From: Rhodospirillaceae bacterium UBA3470
GTDB taxonomy: Bacteria > Pseudomonadota > Alphaproteobacteria > Rhodospirillales > Casp-alpha2
Reading direction: 5' to 3'
DNA: 7,397 bases
Assembly (NCBI GenBank): GCA_002378125.1
Contig: DFRF01000208.1
Coordinates: 1-7,397 of the forward strand
The notes beneath the pieces were generated by a model, which was given only the letters and a program-made list of their open reading frames with translations, had not been told where the DNA came from and searched no databases. Shown here in pieces: positions 1 through 6,780 of this stretch (positions are counted from its first letter, which is position 1; every line of letters begins with the position of its first letter). The translations under genes and the position numbers were made by a program.

Positions 1-16
1 ATCTAGAAAATATCGT

Positions 17-463
17 TCAGGCGCCATAGCGATCACCAAATACGAAGGCTTTGGTTTCCCGGATATCTTGCTCCAGGGCCTCCTTGATCGAGGCGTAAAG
101 GTCGCGGCTTGAGACGATGCTGATGCACTTTCCATTTTCTACAACGGGCAAGTGCCGATAACCACGGTTCTGCATTAGTTCCAATGCATCCATGGCGGAG
201 TCTTCGGGTCCCAATATATCTGGGTTTGCGGTCATCACATCGCCGACTATTGTTGTCTTTCCATCCAGGCCGGCGGCCAGGACCTGTTGGGTCAAGTCAC
301 GTTCAGTGATGATGCCGATCAGTATCCCATCGTCATCTACCACGATCAATGCTGCGATATGGGCGTCCGCCATAATTTGTGCGCATTTATAAATCGTGTC
401 GTCGACCTTCACCGAGGCGATATTCAGGCGTTGGACGATGTCCGGTATGATTTTCCTGTGCAT
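17..463 (-). CDS. Small two-CBS-domain protein (stand-alone CBS pair)
   Basis: Encodes 148 residues consisting almost entirely of a tandem CBS pair (Bateman module), a fold that usually binds adenine nucleotides and senses energy state. CBS1 spans about residues 8-65 and carries the GIITERDL motif (50-57). CBS2 spans about 72-128, begins near the MTANP turn (77-81) and ends in VSSRDL (117-122). The T/S-x-x-D pattern that usually contacts ribose is visible in both (T53/D56 and S118/D121). The short C-terminal tail, ETKAFVFGDRYG (136-147), resembles tails I recall in alphaproteobacterial CBS proteins. No signal peptide or membrane segment is visible, so it is probably cytosolic. The ATG is supported by GGAGGGG (472-478) 8 nt upstream. 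It is last in the leftward run, 90 bp after the CorC-type gene, with no clear promoter of its own and no visible terminator before the window edge. Ligand and partner cannot be told from sequence. Confidence 0.9.
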   Translation of the reverse strand: MHRKIIPDIVQRLNIASVKVDDTIYKCAQIMADAHIAALIVVDDDGILIGIITERDLTQQVLAAGLDGKTTIVGDVMTANPDILGPEDSAMDALELMQNRGYRHLPVVENGKCISIVSSRDLYASIKEALEQDIRETKAFVFGDRYGA

Positions 464-553
464 TACTCTGACCCCTCCGATTCACGCTGTTCGAACTGGT
501 CTTAAATCAGTGTAAGGTAGGTCTGTGACGCAGGGAAGAGAAAACCCAGTAGC

Positions 554-1822
554 TTATTCGCCGTTCATATCCCCAACTGGCGGCGTGATCCGAACCCGGG
601 TGATCTGGTGGCGTTGGCGTTCCAGGATATCAAAACGGAACCCATGGAAGATAAAGGACTGGCCGACGTCGGGAATGCGCCGTGCCTCGTGCAAGACCAA
701 GCCAGCTAGCGTAGCAGCTTCCTCGTCCGGCAGTCGCCATTCGTGTTCGCGGTTTAAATCACGAATGGTCGCCTTGCCCTCGACGATGAGGCTGCCATCC
801 GCCGCGTGGTCGATTTCCGCTGCGGCCACGTCGAGTTCGTCGTCGATCTCGCCGACGATCTCCTCAAGGATGTCCTCTAAGGTGACGACACCAAGGAAAC
901 TACCGTATTCGTCAACCACCAGGGCAAAGTGTTCGCGCCGTTCACGAAAGGCCTCCAACTGGTCTAAGAGTAGTGTTTGCTCGGGAATAAACCACGGGTC
1001 AGAAATTTCCGTCATGATGTCCACGGCGCTGGCGTTGCCGTCTTGGGCCCACAGATTGCGCAACAAAGCCTTGGCGTGGACCACGCCGATGATCTCATCG
1101 GAGTTTTCTCTCCAAATGGGGATTCTGGTATATGGGCTGTCCACCACTGCCTGGAAAAGAGCCTTTACCGGTTGGTCTGAGTCCAGGGCTACCACGTCCT
1201 TACGATGGGTCATGATCTCCGAGACCTGCACGTCATCGAGATCCAAGACGCTGCGTAGCATCGCGCGCTCGTGTTTGACCGCCGTCTCCGTTCCGTCGTG
1301 AAGAGCGATGGCGCCTAGAAGCTCGGCTTCTGTGGAGCTGCCGTTGGCGTGGTGTGGGCGCACACCGATCAGGCTGAGGGTGCCTTGTACAAGTAAGGCG
1401 ATCGTCTTGGTGAAGGGCGATAGCAGGGCGACTACGACATTTACCAGCGGTGCTATGGCTGGAGCTGTGCGGTCGGCCGTGCGTAGCGCGAAGGTCTTCG
1501 GTAGTATTTCAGCGAAAATCAGCACTAAGAGGGTCATGCCGACCGTGGCATAGGCGATGCCAGCCTGCCCAAACAGCGAGATCAATATACCGGTGGCCAG
1601 GGCAGAGGCTAAGATGTTGACTAGGTTATTGCCAAACAGAATGGCGCCGATCAGGCTTTCTTGATCGTCGCGTAGCCGGTTGACCAAGGCCGCGTTGCGG
1701 TCTCCGTCGTGCTCCAGTTGGTGCATCAACGGCCGTGAGGCCGCGGTCAGCGCGGTCTCCGATCCGGAAAAAAAAGCCGACAGTAGAAGCAAAAAGGCGA
1801 TGGCCGCCAAAGTTGCTAACAT
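554..1822 (-). CDS. CNNM/DUF21-CBS-CorC_HlyC family membrane protein (CorC/HlyC-type, putative Mg2+/Co2+ transport)
   Basis: Encodes 422 residues with the full architecture of the CorC/CNNM family. The N-terminal CNNM (DUF21) membrane domain covers about residues 1-185, with motifs FSGSETALTA (18-27), GNNLVNI (64-70) and FAEILPKTFAL (103-113) and hydrophobic segments around 3-18, 58-85, 92-108 and 123-153. A cytosolic CBS pair follows (about 200-265 and 270-328), containing LVVDEYGSFLGVVTLED (301-317) and the acidic EEIVGEIDDE helix (320-329). A CorC_HlyC domain closes the protein (about 342-415). Family members have been linked to magnesium or cobalt transport; the old 'haemolysin' label is not functional evidence. 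The ATG has GGAG (1830-1833) 7 nt upstream. It starts 35 bp after aroB on the same strand, so co-transcription is likely. Family assignment is firm; the transported ion is not determined. Confidence 0.93.
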   Translation of the reverse strand: MLATLAAIAFLLLLSAFFSGSETALTAASRPLMHQLEHDGDRNAALVNRLRDDQESLIGAILFGNNLVNILASALATGILISLFGQAGIAYATVGMTLLVLIFAEILPKTFALRTADRTAPAIAPLVNVVVALLSPFTKTIALLVQGTLSLIGVRPHHANGSSTEAELLGAIALHDGTETAVKHERAMLRSVLDLDDVQVSEIMTHRKDVVALDSDQPVKALFQAVVDSPYTRIPIWRENSDEIIGVVHAKALLRNLWAQDGNASAVDIMTEISDPWFIPEQTLLLDQLEAFRERREHFALVVDEYGSFLGVVTLEDILEEIVGEIDDELDVAAAEIDHAADGSLIVEGKATIRDLNREHEWRLPDEEAATLAGLVLHEARRIPDVGQSFIFHGFRFDILERQRHQITRVRITPPVGDMNGE

Positions 1823-1857
1823 GGGTTTGCTCCAGGTCTCAGGGGATGGTTATGGTT

Positions 1858-2982
1858 TCACGAGGGTAGTATATCCGATAATAACGCCCGCAAGGTGTCG
1901 ATGGGTACATCACGGTCTATGTACGCTTGGCCGATGCCGCGTGCCAGGATGAAGGTCAGATTGCCGTCGTCGGTTTTCTTGTCCTTACCCATGTGGGCCA
2001 GGATTACATCGGGTGTCCAATGGCGATTAGCGATGCCTTCGATGTTGGTCGGTAATCCGACTTCGGTAAAATGGGAACGCACGCGTTCAGCTTCCTGGCC
2101 AGAACATAGCTCCAACCGATGCGATAGATCGAAGGCACAAACGGTGCCGAAGGCAACGCCTTCACCATGCAAGAGAAGATCATCAAAGCCGGCTTCCGCC
2201 TCGAAAGCGTGGCCGAAGGTGTGGCCCAAGTTCAACAAAGCGCGCGTGCCTTTTTCATGCTCATCTTGGGCGACGATGGCGGCTTTCGCGCGGCATGACA
2301 TTTCAACCGCATAGCGGGCTGCCGCCGCATCACCGTCAAGGATCGCATGACCGTTGGCTTCACACCATTCAAAAAACACGAGGTCGTTGATTAGACCGTA
2401 TTTGACGACTTCCGCGTAACCGGCGGCAACTTGGCGTGCGGGGAGGGTGCTCAACGTGTCGGTGTCGGCCAATACTAGGCGCGGCTGATAAAAGGCGCCA
2501 ATCAGGTTCTTGCCATGGCGGGTGTCCACCGCCGTCTTTCCGCCGACGGAGCTGTCGACTTGGGCCAATAGCGTCGTGGGGATTTGAACGAACGGCAATC
2601 CGCGCAGGGTGATCGCTGCCGCGAATCCGGCAAGGTCACCGATAACTCCACCGCCAAGTGCGATAATTGTGGTTTTGCGATCGACACCGCTCCCTAGTAT
2701 CCAGTCGGTCAATGTATCGATTTGAGTCAAGGACTTGGTCTGCTCACCCGGGGTTAGAATCCGAGTGAGAATCTGATAGTTGGCCTCGGTGAGTGCCGTT
2801 TCCAACGTCTCCAACCAGTGGGATGCAACATTTTCATCGGTTACAATTATGACGCGGCGCGCAGGTGCTACCTCGGCTAGGAAGTCACCGGCGCGCGCAA
2901 TCAGACCGGCGCCGATTACAATGTCGTAGGACCTCTCGCCCAAGTCCACTGTCACCAAGGTCGTGGCGAGGCCGTCATTCAT
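1858..2982 (-). CDS. aroB: 3-dehydroquinate synthase
   Basis: Encodes 374 residues, the usual length for AroB, which converts DAHP to 3-dehydroquinate in the second step of the shikimate pathway using NAD+ and a divalent metal. The N-terminal Rossmann-like half holds the GGGVIGDLAGF nucleotide-binding loop (110-120), followed by the signature around IPTTLLAQVDSSVGGKT (134-150). The expected metal ligands are present: E191 in AGYAEVVKYG, H254 in NLGHTFGHAFE and H272 in LHGEGVAFG. KDKK (333-336) is also typical. All key residues are intact, so the enzyme should be active in the cytosol. The ATG lies within the end of aroK (8 bp overlap), with GGAG (2992-2995) 9 nt upstream inside aroK, indicating translational coupling. 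The aroK-aroB pairing is widespread in proteobacteria. Confidence 0.97.
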   Translation of the reverse strand: MNDGLATTLVTVDLGERSYDIVIGAGLIARAGDFLAEVAPARRVIIVTDENVASHWLETLETALTEANYQILTRILTPGEQTKSLTQIDTLTDWILGSGVDRKTTIIALGGGVIGDLAGFAAAITLRGLPFVQIPTTLLAQVDSSVGGKTAVDTRHGKNLIGAFYQPRLVLADTDTLSTLPARQVAAGYAEVVKYGLINDLVFFEWCEANGHAILDGDAAAARYAVEMSCRAKAAIVAQDEHEKGTRALLNLGHTFGHAFEAEAGFDDLLLHGEGVAFGTVCAFDLSHRLELCSGQEAERVRSHFTEVGLPTNIEGIANRHWTPDVILAHMGKDKKTDDGNLTFILARGIGQAYIDRDVPIDTLRALLSDILPS

Positions 2983-3523
2983 CTTTGGAAACTCCGATAA
3001 TCGGTGTTTGTTGCTTCAGGGCGTCAAGAATTGCGCGCAGGGTCTCATTAATGCTCTCCGCGCCCGTCTCAATGGTCAAGTCCGCCTGAGCATAAACGGG
3101 GTAGCGGTTGTCCATGAGGTCACGGAGGATCTCGCGCGGTTCACCAGTTTTGAGCAGCGGACGTCCGGTGCGCTTGGAGGTACGTTCGACCAGTATATCG
3201 AGGGATGCCTTCAACCAGATACAATAACCGTGCTGGGCGATGGCGTCGCGGATTTGTGGGTTCATATAAGCACCTCCGCCTGTGGCAAGGATCCGGCGGC
3301 CTTCAGTCAGCAGTCTTTTGATCACGCGCTCCTCGACGTCGCGGAACGCCGGTTCGCCATAAATCTCGAATATATCGGGAATGGAGCATCCAGCGGCCTT
3401 AACGATCTCCTCGTCGGCATCGACGAATTCCATGTTCAAGTGCTCGGCTAGTTTCTGTCCGATGCTGGTCTTGCCAGCCCCCATCAATCCGATGAAGACA
3501 AGAACTTTTTGATCGTTTGTCAC
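2975..3523 (-). CDS. aroK: Shikimate kinase
   Basis: Encodes 182 residues, a normal length for this ATP-dependent enzyme that phosphorylates shikimate at O3 in chorismate synthesis. Visible motifs are the Walker A P-loop GLMGAGKT (12-19), the substrate/metal aspartates in FVDADEEI (D35, D37), R61 in EPAFRDVE for shikimate binding, the GGGA loop (82-85), the lid segment KRTGRPLL with R121, and R140 in NRYPVY. The start is GTG; GGGAG (3531-3535) sits 7 nt before it and the P-loop then falls at the expected distance, which favours this start. It is the first gene of the leftward run and faces away from the small membrane protein gene across a 203 bp spacer. The symbol aroK is used by convention; aroK and aroL cannot be separated by sequence here. 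Confidence 0.96.
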   Translation of the reverse strand: MTNDQKVLVFIGLMGAGKTSIGQKLAEHLNMEFVDADEEIVKAAGCSIPDIFEIYGEPAFRDVEERVIKRLLTEGRRILATGGGAYMNPQIRDAIAQHGYCIWLKASLDILVERTSKRTGRPLLKTGEPREILRDLMDNRYPVYAQADLTIETGAESINETLRAILDALKQQTPIIGVSKDE

Positions 3524-3530
3524 CGGTCCA

Positions 3531-3535
3531 CTCCC
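3531..3535 (-). promoter_or_regulatory. Ribosome binding site of aroK (supports GTG start)
   Basis: On the minus strand this reads GGGAG, with a 7-nt spacer to the GTG at 3523. It is the main evidence for a GTG rather than a more distant start. The same bases fall in the 3' arm of a predicted leader hairpin (3533-3566). Confidence 0.6.
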
Positions 3536-3566
3536 GACAACACGAAAGGTGCGGGTTCGCGTCGGG
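3533..3566 (-). promoter_or_regulatory. Leader hairpin overlapping the aroK ribosome binding site
   Basis: The minus-strand transcript has CCCGAC (3566-3561) complementary to GTCGGG (3538-3533), and the second arm contains most of the GGGAG ribosome binding site. The enclosed bases can form an inner stem, ACGCGAA with TTCGTGT (one G-U pair), around a 9-nt loop. The structure is seen directly. Any role in limiting aroK translation is inference, and no ligand-binding fold was recognised. Confidence 0.3.
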
Positions 3567-3625
3567 CCCTCGTTGAAAGGCTCGAGCGAAGCCGATAATA
3601 TGGCGCATGAAGCGGCGCCGAAATA

Positions 3626-3655
3626 TTGACATAGCTATTAGTAACCATCTATCCG
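3626..3655 (+). promoter_or_regulatory. Weak candidate promoter for the small membrane protein-secreted protein-xerD run
   Basis: A perfect -35 consensus TTGACA (3626-3631) is followed after 18 bp by TATCCG (3650-3655), which matches TATAAT at only three of six positions. A start near 3662 would give a leader of about 65 nt. The -10 is poor, so the real promoter could use a different element or regulator. It lies face to face with the aroK promoter candidate. Confidence 0.28.
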
Positions 3656-3656
3656 C

Positions 3657-3685
3657 ATAACATACACGTACCCCGTTTCCGTCAA
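3657..3685 (-). promoter_or_regulatory. Candidate sigma-70-type promoter for the aroK-aroB-corC-CBS run
   Basis: The minus strand has TTGACG (3685-3680; 5 of 6 to TTGACA), a 17-bp spacer, and TGTTAT (3662-3657; 4 of 6 to TATAAT). Transcription would start near 3650, giving an aroK leader of roughly 125 nt. A second -10-like TATTAT (3600-3595) lies closer to the gene but lacks a good -35. Prediction from sequence only. Confidence 0.4.
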
Positions 3686-3726
3686 GGACAGGGATATTTT
3701 GAGGGGCCTCACGCCGCAAAACATTG

Positions 3727-3867
3727 ATGAAAAATTTTTCCCGATTAATATTTATTCTCTTGATCATGCTGGTAATTGGCGGCGGCGTATTCCTTGCGAT
3801 CTGGAAAATTCCTGCGCCGACCCAAACCATTGAGAGGGATTTGAACGATGTTCGCTTCCCACGTTAG
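3727..3867 (+). CDS. Small single-pass inner-membrane protein, conserved-hypothetical type (46 aa)
   Basis: Encodes 46 residues from an ATG at 3727 to a TAG at 3865-3867. After a short basic N-terminus (MKNFSR) comes one strongly hydrophobic helix (about residues 7-26, LIFILLIMLVIGGGVFLAIW), then a short tail with IPAPT (28-32) and a terminal DVRFPR (41-46). The helix and positive N-terminus predict a single membrane pass with the tail in the periplasm. I recall similar tiny proteins with an 'IP-P-T...RFPR' tail in related alphaproteobacteria, but this is unverified. A TTG one codon upstream is an alternative start; an in-frame TGA at 3700-3702 bars longer versions. The nearest GAGGGG is about 20 nt upstream, so the ribosome binding site is weak. 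The last 20 bp overlap the next gene in another frame, suggesting coupled expression. Function unknown. Confidence 0.72.
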   Translation: MKNFSRLIFILLIMLVIGGGVFLAIWKIPAPTQTIERDLNDVRFPR

Positions 3868-5758
3868 GGCGGTTGCCATTGCCACGATTGCGGTTGCATT
3901 TGTCAACGGAGTGGCGCCGCCGGTGGCTCTTGGTCAGACGAGAGGTTCCGCCAACCTATCGACACCCAAACAATTGAAACCTTCTGAGCGCGCCCTGAAA
4001 AGATCGGCAATGGATGCCCAGCCTAGTGCTGGCTACCGCGCGCGATCCGTTGGTAGGTCCTTGAGCGGTATCCAGATCAATCGCCTGGACGCTGTTGACG
4101 TCGATGCTGTAGGTGTACTTAGCAATTCTCAAGGTGGGTTCGGTACGAATCTGTGGAATGGCAGCCAACTGTTATTTATCAAGCGCCTATTGGCTGAACA
4201 CCCCGAACGCGTGCGCTCGCATGTCATGCGTGGACTGCTGCGTCGGGTCTTGCTAAGTGCTGCGACACCACCCAAAGGCGCGGAGGGCACGGCGTTCACA
4301 TCTGCTCGGCTAGAGGCTTTGATGGCCATGGGCGAGTACAAGGCGGGCCTGGCGTTATTGGAAGCCATCCCCAGGAAGAACCGCGAAGCGGCTTTTCTTA
4401 CACGGGAGGTGGAATTGCACCTTGTCACAGGTAAGGTCGTTAAGGCTTGCGGAACGGTGGCTACCGAAGTGACTCGCCGAAAGGATCGTTTTTGGCAGAA
4501 AGCCCTGATCTACTGTCAGATTTTGGCTAGTGAGACCTCGAAGGCCGAATTTGGACTGGCGCTTCTTCAGGAGAGTGAGACCGCCGATAATACCTTTCTG
4601 ACCTTGGCGGAGAGCATGATCAACGGGGAGCCAAAGCTACCCGAAGAGTTCAACAATATCAGCCTTCTGCACTTGGCTATGCTCCAAACGGCAAAGCTGG
4701 CTTTGCCCATGGTTACCGCGCGGCAGTATCCGGCCGCCTTGATGACGATCGCTAGGGACCCTACCGCGGCGGATCGCTTTGACGCACTTGAGATCGCTGC
4801 CGAGGAAGGGCTTCTGAGTGGTGTAACCCTGCGTAAGTGGTATATGGCGGCACTGCCGGCAGCCGGATCGGCAACAGATATGGATGCTAGGGATAAGGTC
4901 CTGGGTTCACAGGGCCGGGCTTGGCTTTATGGAGAAGCGTCGCGGTCAAAAATTCCGGTGGCTAAGGCAGAGGCATTAAGGCGAATTATGGAGTCCGCTA
5001 GTGAGGCCGGACGCCTGGGAGGCGTGGCACGCCTGTTCGAACCGGTCGTCAATACCTTAACGCCTGAGAATGATCTCCTTTGGGTGGCGCCTGCGGCCTT
5101 TCGGATGCAGGTCCTGACAGGCCAGCAAGAACGTGCCGCGGCCTGGTTTGCGTTGGCGCGACGCAATGCTTCAATATCCTCGGATGCCAGCGTTATTTAC
5201 CAGAGCTTGATCCCGCTTGGCGCAATGATGCAGGTGGGCCATGAGACGTACCGCAAGCCGCCGCCTTTGGATAATCTGTCAGCGGATCAGAAAATTCTCT
5301 TCCTAAGCCTTTTCCATCAACTGGGGGGCGATGTATCTCTAGAACTCCTTGAGACCCTGATTTATCGCAGTGAACGGCACACGCCTTTGCCGGACCCTAT
5401 CCTTTGGCTACGGATGACGCGGTTGAACGATCAGAAGATTAACCCTCGGGTCCAAGCTGCCAGTGAACCGACCAGGGTACAGCGCCCGCCTGTTCCTGGC
5501 GTCAATCCAGTGCAGGAGGTTAGCGAACCGACGGTCGTCGCCCAGACCCTGGCGCCGTCGTGCGATGGTGCGTCAACTGATGAATTACCGCGTCTTGGCG
5601 AACGGATACTAATGATGTCGGTTATCATGGGAGACCAGTCGCTGGGCGATCTTAATCCGATTATCATTTCTGAGATCGTGCATGGCCTTAAGCAGGCGGG
5701 CTTAGTGGCGGAGGCCCGAAACCTGGCGATGGAGGTTGCGGTAAACGCGGGACTATGA
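3848..5758 (+). CDS. Exported, helix-rich (TPR-like) protein of unknown function
   Basis: Encodes 636 residues. Residues 1-30 look like a Sec signal peptide: a short N-region with R7, a hydrophobic core (about 8-28), and likely cleavage after ALG (27-29), so the mature protein should be periplasmic or envelope-associated. A low-complexity basic stretch follows (about 31-75). Residues 105-530 are mostly amphipathic helices rich in Ala and Leu, as in TPR/Sel1-like solenoids (for example LEALMAMGEYKAGLALLEAI, 155-174), but I cannot define exact repeats. A proline-rich linker (about 538-570) contains SEPT twice (539-542, 559-562), and a helical C-terminal segment ends in EARNLAMEVAVNAGL (622-636). 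GAGAGGG (3832-3838) lies 9 nt before the ATG. It overlaps the preceding small gene by 20 bp and xerD by 4 bp. No enzyme motif was recognised; a scaffold or envelope role is only an inference. Confidence 0.85.
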   Translation: MFASHVRAVAIATIAVAFVNGVAPPVALGQTRGSANLSTPKQLKPSERALKRSAMDAQPSAGYRARSVGRSLSGIQINRLDAVDVDAVGVLSNSQGGFGTNLWNGSQLLFIKRLLAEHPERVRSHVMRGLLRRVLLSAATPPKGAEGTAFTSARLEALMAMGEYKAGLALLEAIPRKNREAAFLTREVELHLVTGKVVKACGTVATEVTRRKDRFWQKALIYCQILASETSKAEFGLALLQESETADNTFLTLAESMINGEPKLPEEFNNISLLHLAMLQTAKLALPMVTARQYPAALMTIARDPTAADRFDALEIAAEEGLLSGVTLRKWYMAALPAAGSATDMDARDKVLGSQGRAWLYGEASRSKIPVAKAEALRRIMESASEAGRLGGVARLFEPVVNTLTPENDLLWVAPAAFRMQVLTGQQERAAAWFALARRNASISSDASVIYQSLIPLGAMMQVGHETYRKPPPLDNLSADQKILFLSLFHQLGGDVSLELLETLIYRSERHTPLPDPILWLRMTRLNDQKINPRVQAASEPTRVQRPPVPGVNPVQEVSEPTVVAQTLAPSCDGASTDELPRLGERILMMSVIMGDQSLGDLNPIIISEIVHGLKQAGLVAEARNLAMEVAVNAGL

Positions 5759-6717
5759 GCCGACAACCGCGCAGCACCGTAGGACAGCAGAGAAGGTCTC
5801 AATTTGTCGAGATGTTTCTCGACATGCTGACGGCGGAATGCGGTGCTGCGCAGAATACCGTTGTTTCCTACGGTCGCGACCTGGCCCATTTTGAGGGTTT
5901 CCTTAGTCGCCGCCGCCGCACATTGGAGAGCGCTGAGACCGCGCAAATACGTCGTTACCTTAAAGAGCTTTCGGAGGCAGGCATGGCCGTCAGCACGTCC
6001 GCACGCCGCCTTTCAACCCTTCGTCGCTTCTACCAGTTTCTGTGCGCCGAGCGTGTTCGTGATGACGATCCGACCAATGGATTGGATAGCCCAAAATTGG
6101 CACAATCCCTACCCAAGGTCCTGAGTGAATCTCAGGTCGACCAGTTGTTGGCGGCGGCCCATAATCGCCCGGGAGCAGATGGCCTGCGGATAGTGGCGTT
6201 GATGGAAATCCTCTATGCTGCCGGGCTGCGGGTTAGTGAGTTGGTGGGCCTGCCGTTGGCTGCGCTCTCTCGAGATGGGCAGTTGCTCACCTTTCGTGGC
6301 AAGGGCAATAAGGAACGCATGGTGCCCTTGAGCGAACCCGCCATAGATGCTGTTGCCGCCTATTTGCCTGTTCGGGAGAGTTTCTTCCCGAAGCGCCAAG
6401 CCGGCGTAGACGCCGGCTTCTTGTTTCCATCGCGTGGCAAGTCAGGGCACTTGACAAGAGTTTGGTTCAACCAGAGTTTGACGGAGCTCGCTGTTGAGGC
6501 CGGTCTCGACTTCCGGCTCGTATCGCCCCACGTGCTTCGCCATTCGTTCGCCTCTCATCTTCTGGCTCACGGCGCTGATCTTCGGACGCTGCAGCAGATG
6601 CTCGGTCATGCCGATCTCTCGACGACCCAGATTTATACCCATGTACTGGATGAGCGTTTAAAGGCCTTAGTCGCGCAAGCTCACCCTCTAGCCAAGACCT
6701 GCCCGACGAAACCTTAA
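5755..6717 (+). CDS. xerD: Site-specific tyrosine recombinase, XerD-type
   Basis: Encodes 320 residues. XerD with XerC resolves chromosome dimers at dif during division, working at the septum with FtsK. The N-terminal SAM-like core-binding domain (about 17-105) holds the typical NTVVSYGRDL and STSARRLSTLRRFYQFL segments. The catalytic domain (about 120-310) has all six active-site residues: R159 (AGLRVSEL), K183 (FRGKGNKERMVPL), H259 and R262 (SPHVLRHSFASHLL), H285 (MLGHADLSTTQ) and nucleophile Y294 (IYTHV). The ATG overlaps the TGA of the preceding gene as ATGA, and the nearest GGAGG (5731-5735) is about 19 nt away, so translation probably depends on coupling. A perfect hairpin interrupts a surface-loop region (about residues 215-222). 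XerD is preferred to XerC from overall resemblance and neighbourhood; a paralogue such as XerC is not fully excluded. Confidence 0.9.
   Translation: MSRQPRSTVGQQRRSQFVEMFLDMLTAECGAAQNTVVSYGRDLAHFEGFLSRRRRTLESAETAQIRRYLKELSEAGMAVSTSARRLSTLRRFYQFLCAERVRDDDPTNGLDSPKLAQSLPKVLSESQVDQLLAAAHNRPGADGLRIVALMEILYAAGLRVSELVGLPLAALSRDGQLLTFRGKGNKERMVPLSEPAIDAVAAYLPVRESFFPKRQAGVDAGFLFPSRGKSGHLTRVWFNQSLTELAVEAGLDFRLVSPHVLRHSFASHLLAHGADLRTLQQMLGHADLSTTQIYTHVLDERLKALVAQAHPLAKTCPTKP
6398..6419. repeat. Perfect 9-bp inverted repeat inside xerD
   Basis: AAGCCGGCG (6398-6406), a TAGA loop, then CGCCGGCTT (6411-6419): a GC-rich hairpin with no mismatch. It lies in the coding sequence for about residues 215-222, between catalytic K183 and H259, in a stretch that appears variable among Xer proteins. 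It keeps the reading frame. It may be coincidence or a small palindromic repeat element. T-rich sequence after it is too short to call a terminator. Confidence 0.45.
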
Positions 6718-6780
6718 TTTCCGGATAGACGGGTTGCGTTTTCGCGCGTTCACATTTCAGTCTAAATATTGATCCTGGTC

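Noticed and set aside
489..496. Palindrome GTTCGAAC between the CorC-type and CBS genes, considered as an SOS (LexA) operator
   Set aside because: Alphaproteobacterial LexA sites are usually a direct repeat GTTC-N7-GTTC; an uninterrupted 8-bp palindrome without a promoter nearby does not fit.
525..1301. A 258-codon plus-strand open frame opposite the CorC-type gene
   Set aside because: Its translation is rich in Ser/Arg with no recognisable domain, while the opposite strand encodes a complete CNNM-CBS-CorC_HlyC protein. It is an antisense shadow of GC-rich coding sequence.
2963..3451. A 162-codon plus-strand open frame opposite aroK
   Set aside because: It overlaps the fully conserved shikimate kinase motifs in antisense and lacks a ribosome binding site or family resemblance.
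3399..3830. A 143-codon minus-strand open frame running across the aroK upstream spacer
   Set aside because: It is in a different frame from aroK, crosses the likely promoter region, and covers the small membrane protein in antisense; composition is not protein-like.
4690..4707. Inverted repeat GGCAAAGC-TG-GCTTTGCC inside the exported-protein gene
   Set aside because: The two-base gap leaves a strained loop, no T-run follows, and it sits mid-gene in normal codons, so it is probably chance.
5431..5946. A 171-codon minus-strand open frame across the exported-protein / xerD junction
   Set aside because: Antisense to two well-supported genes and without domain signatures.
6718..6780. Possible intrinsic terminator after xerD (CCCG before and CGGG after the stop codon)
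   Set aside because: The arms are only four bases, the loop is long, and no T-run follows directly; not strong enough to annotate.
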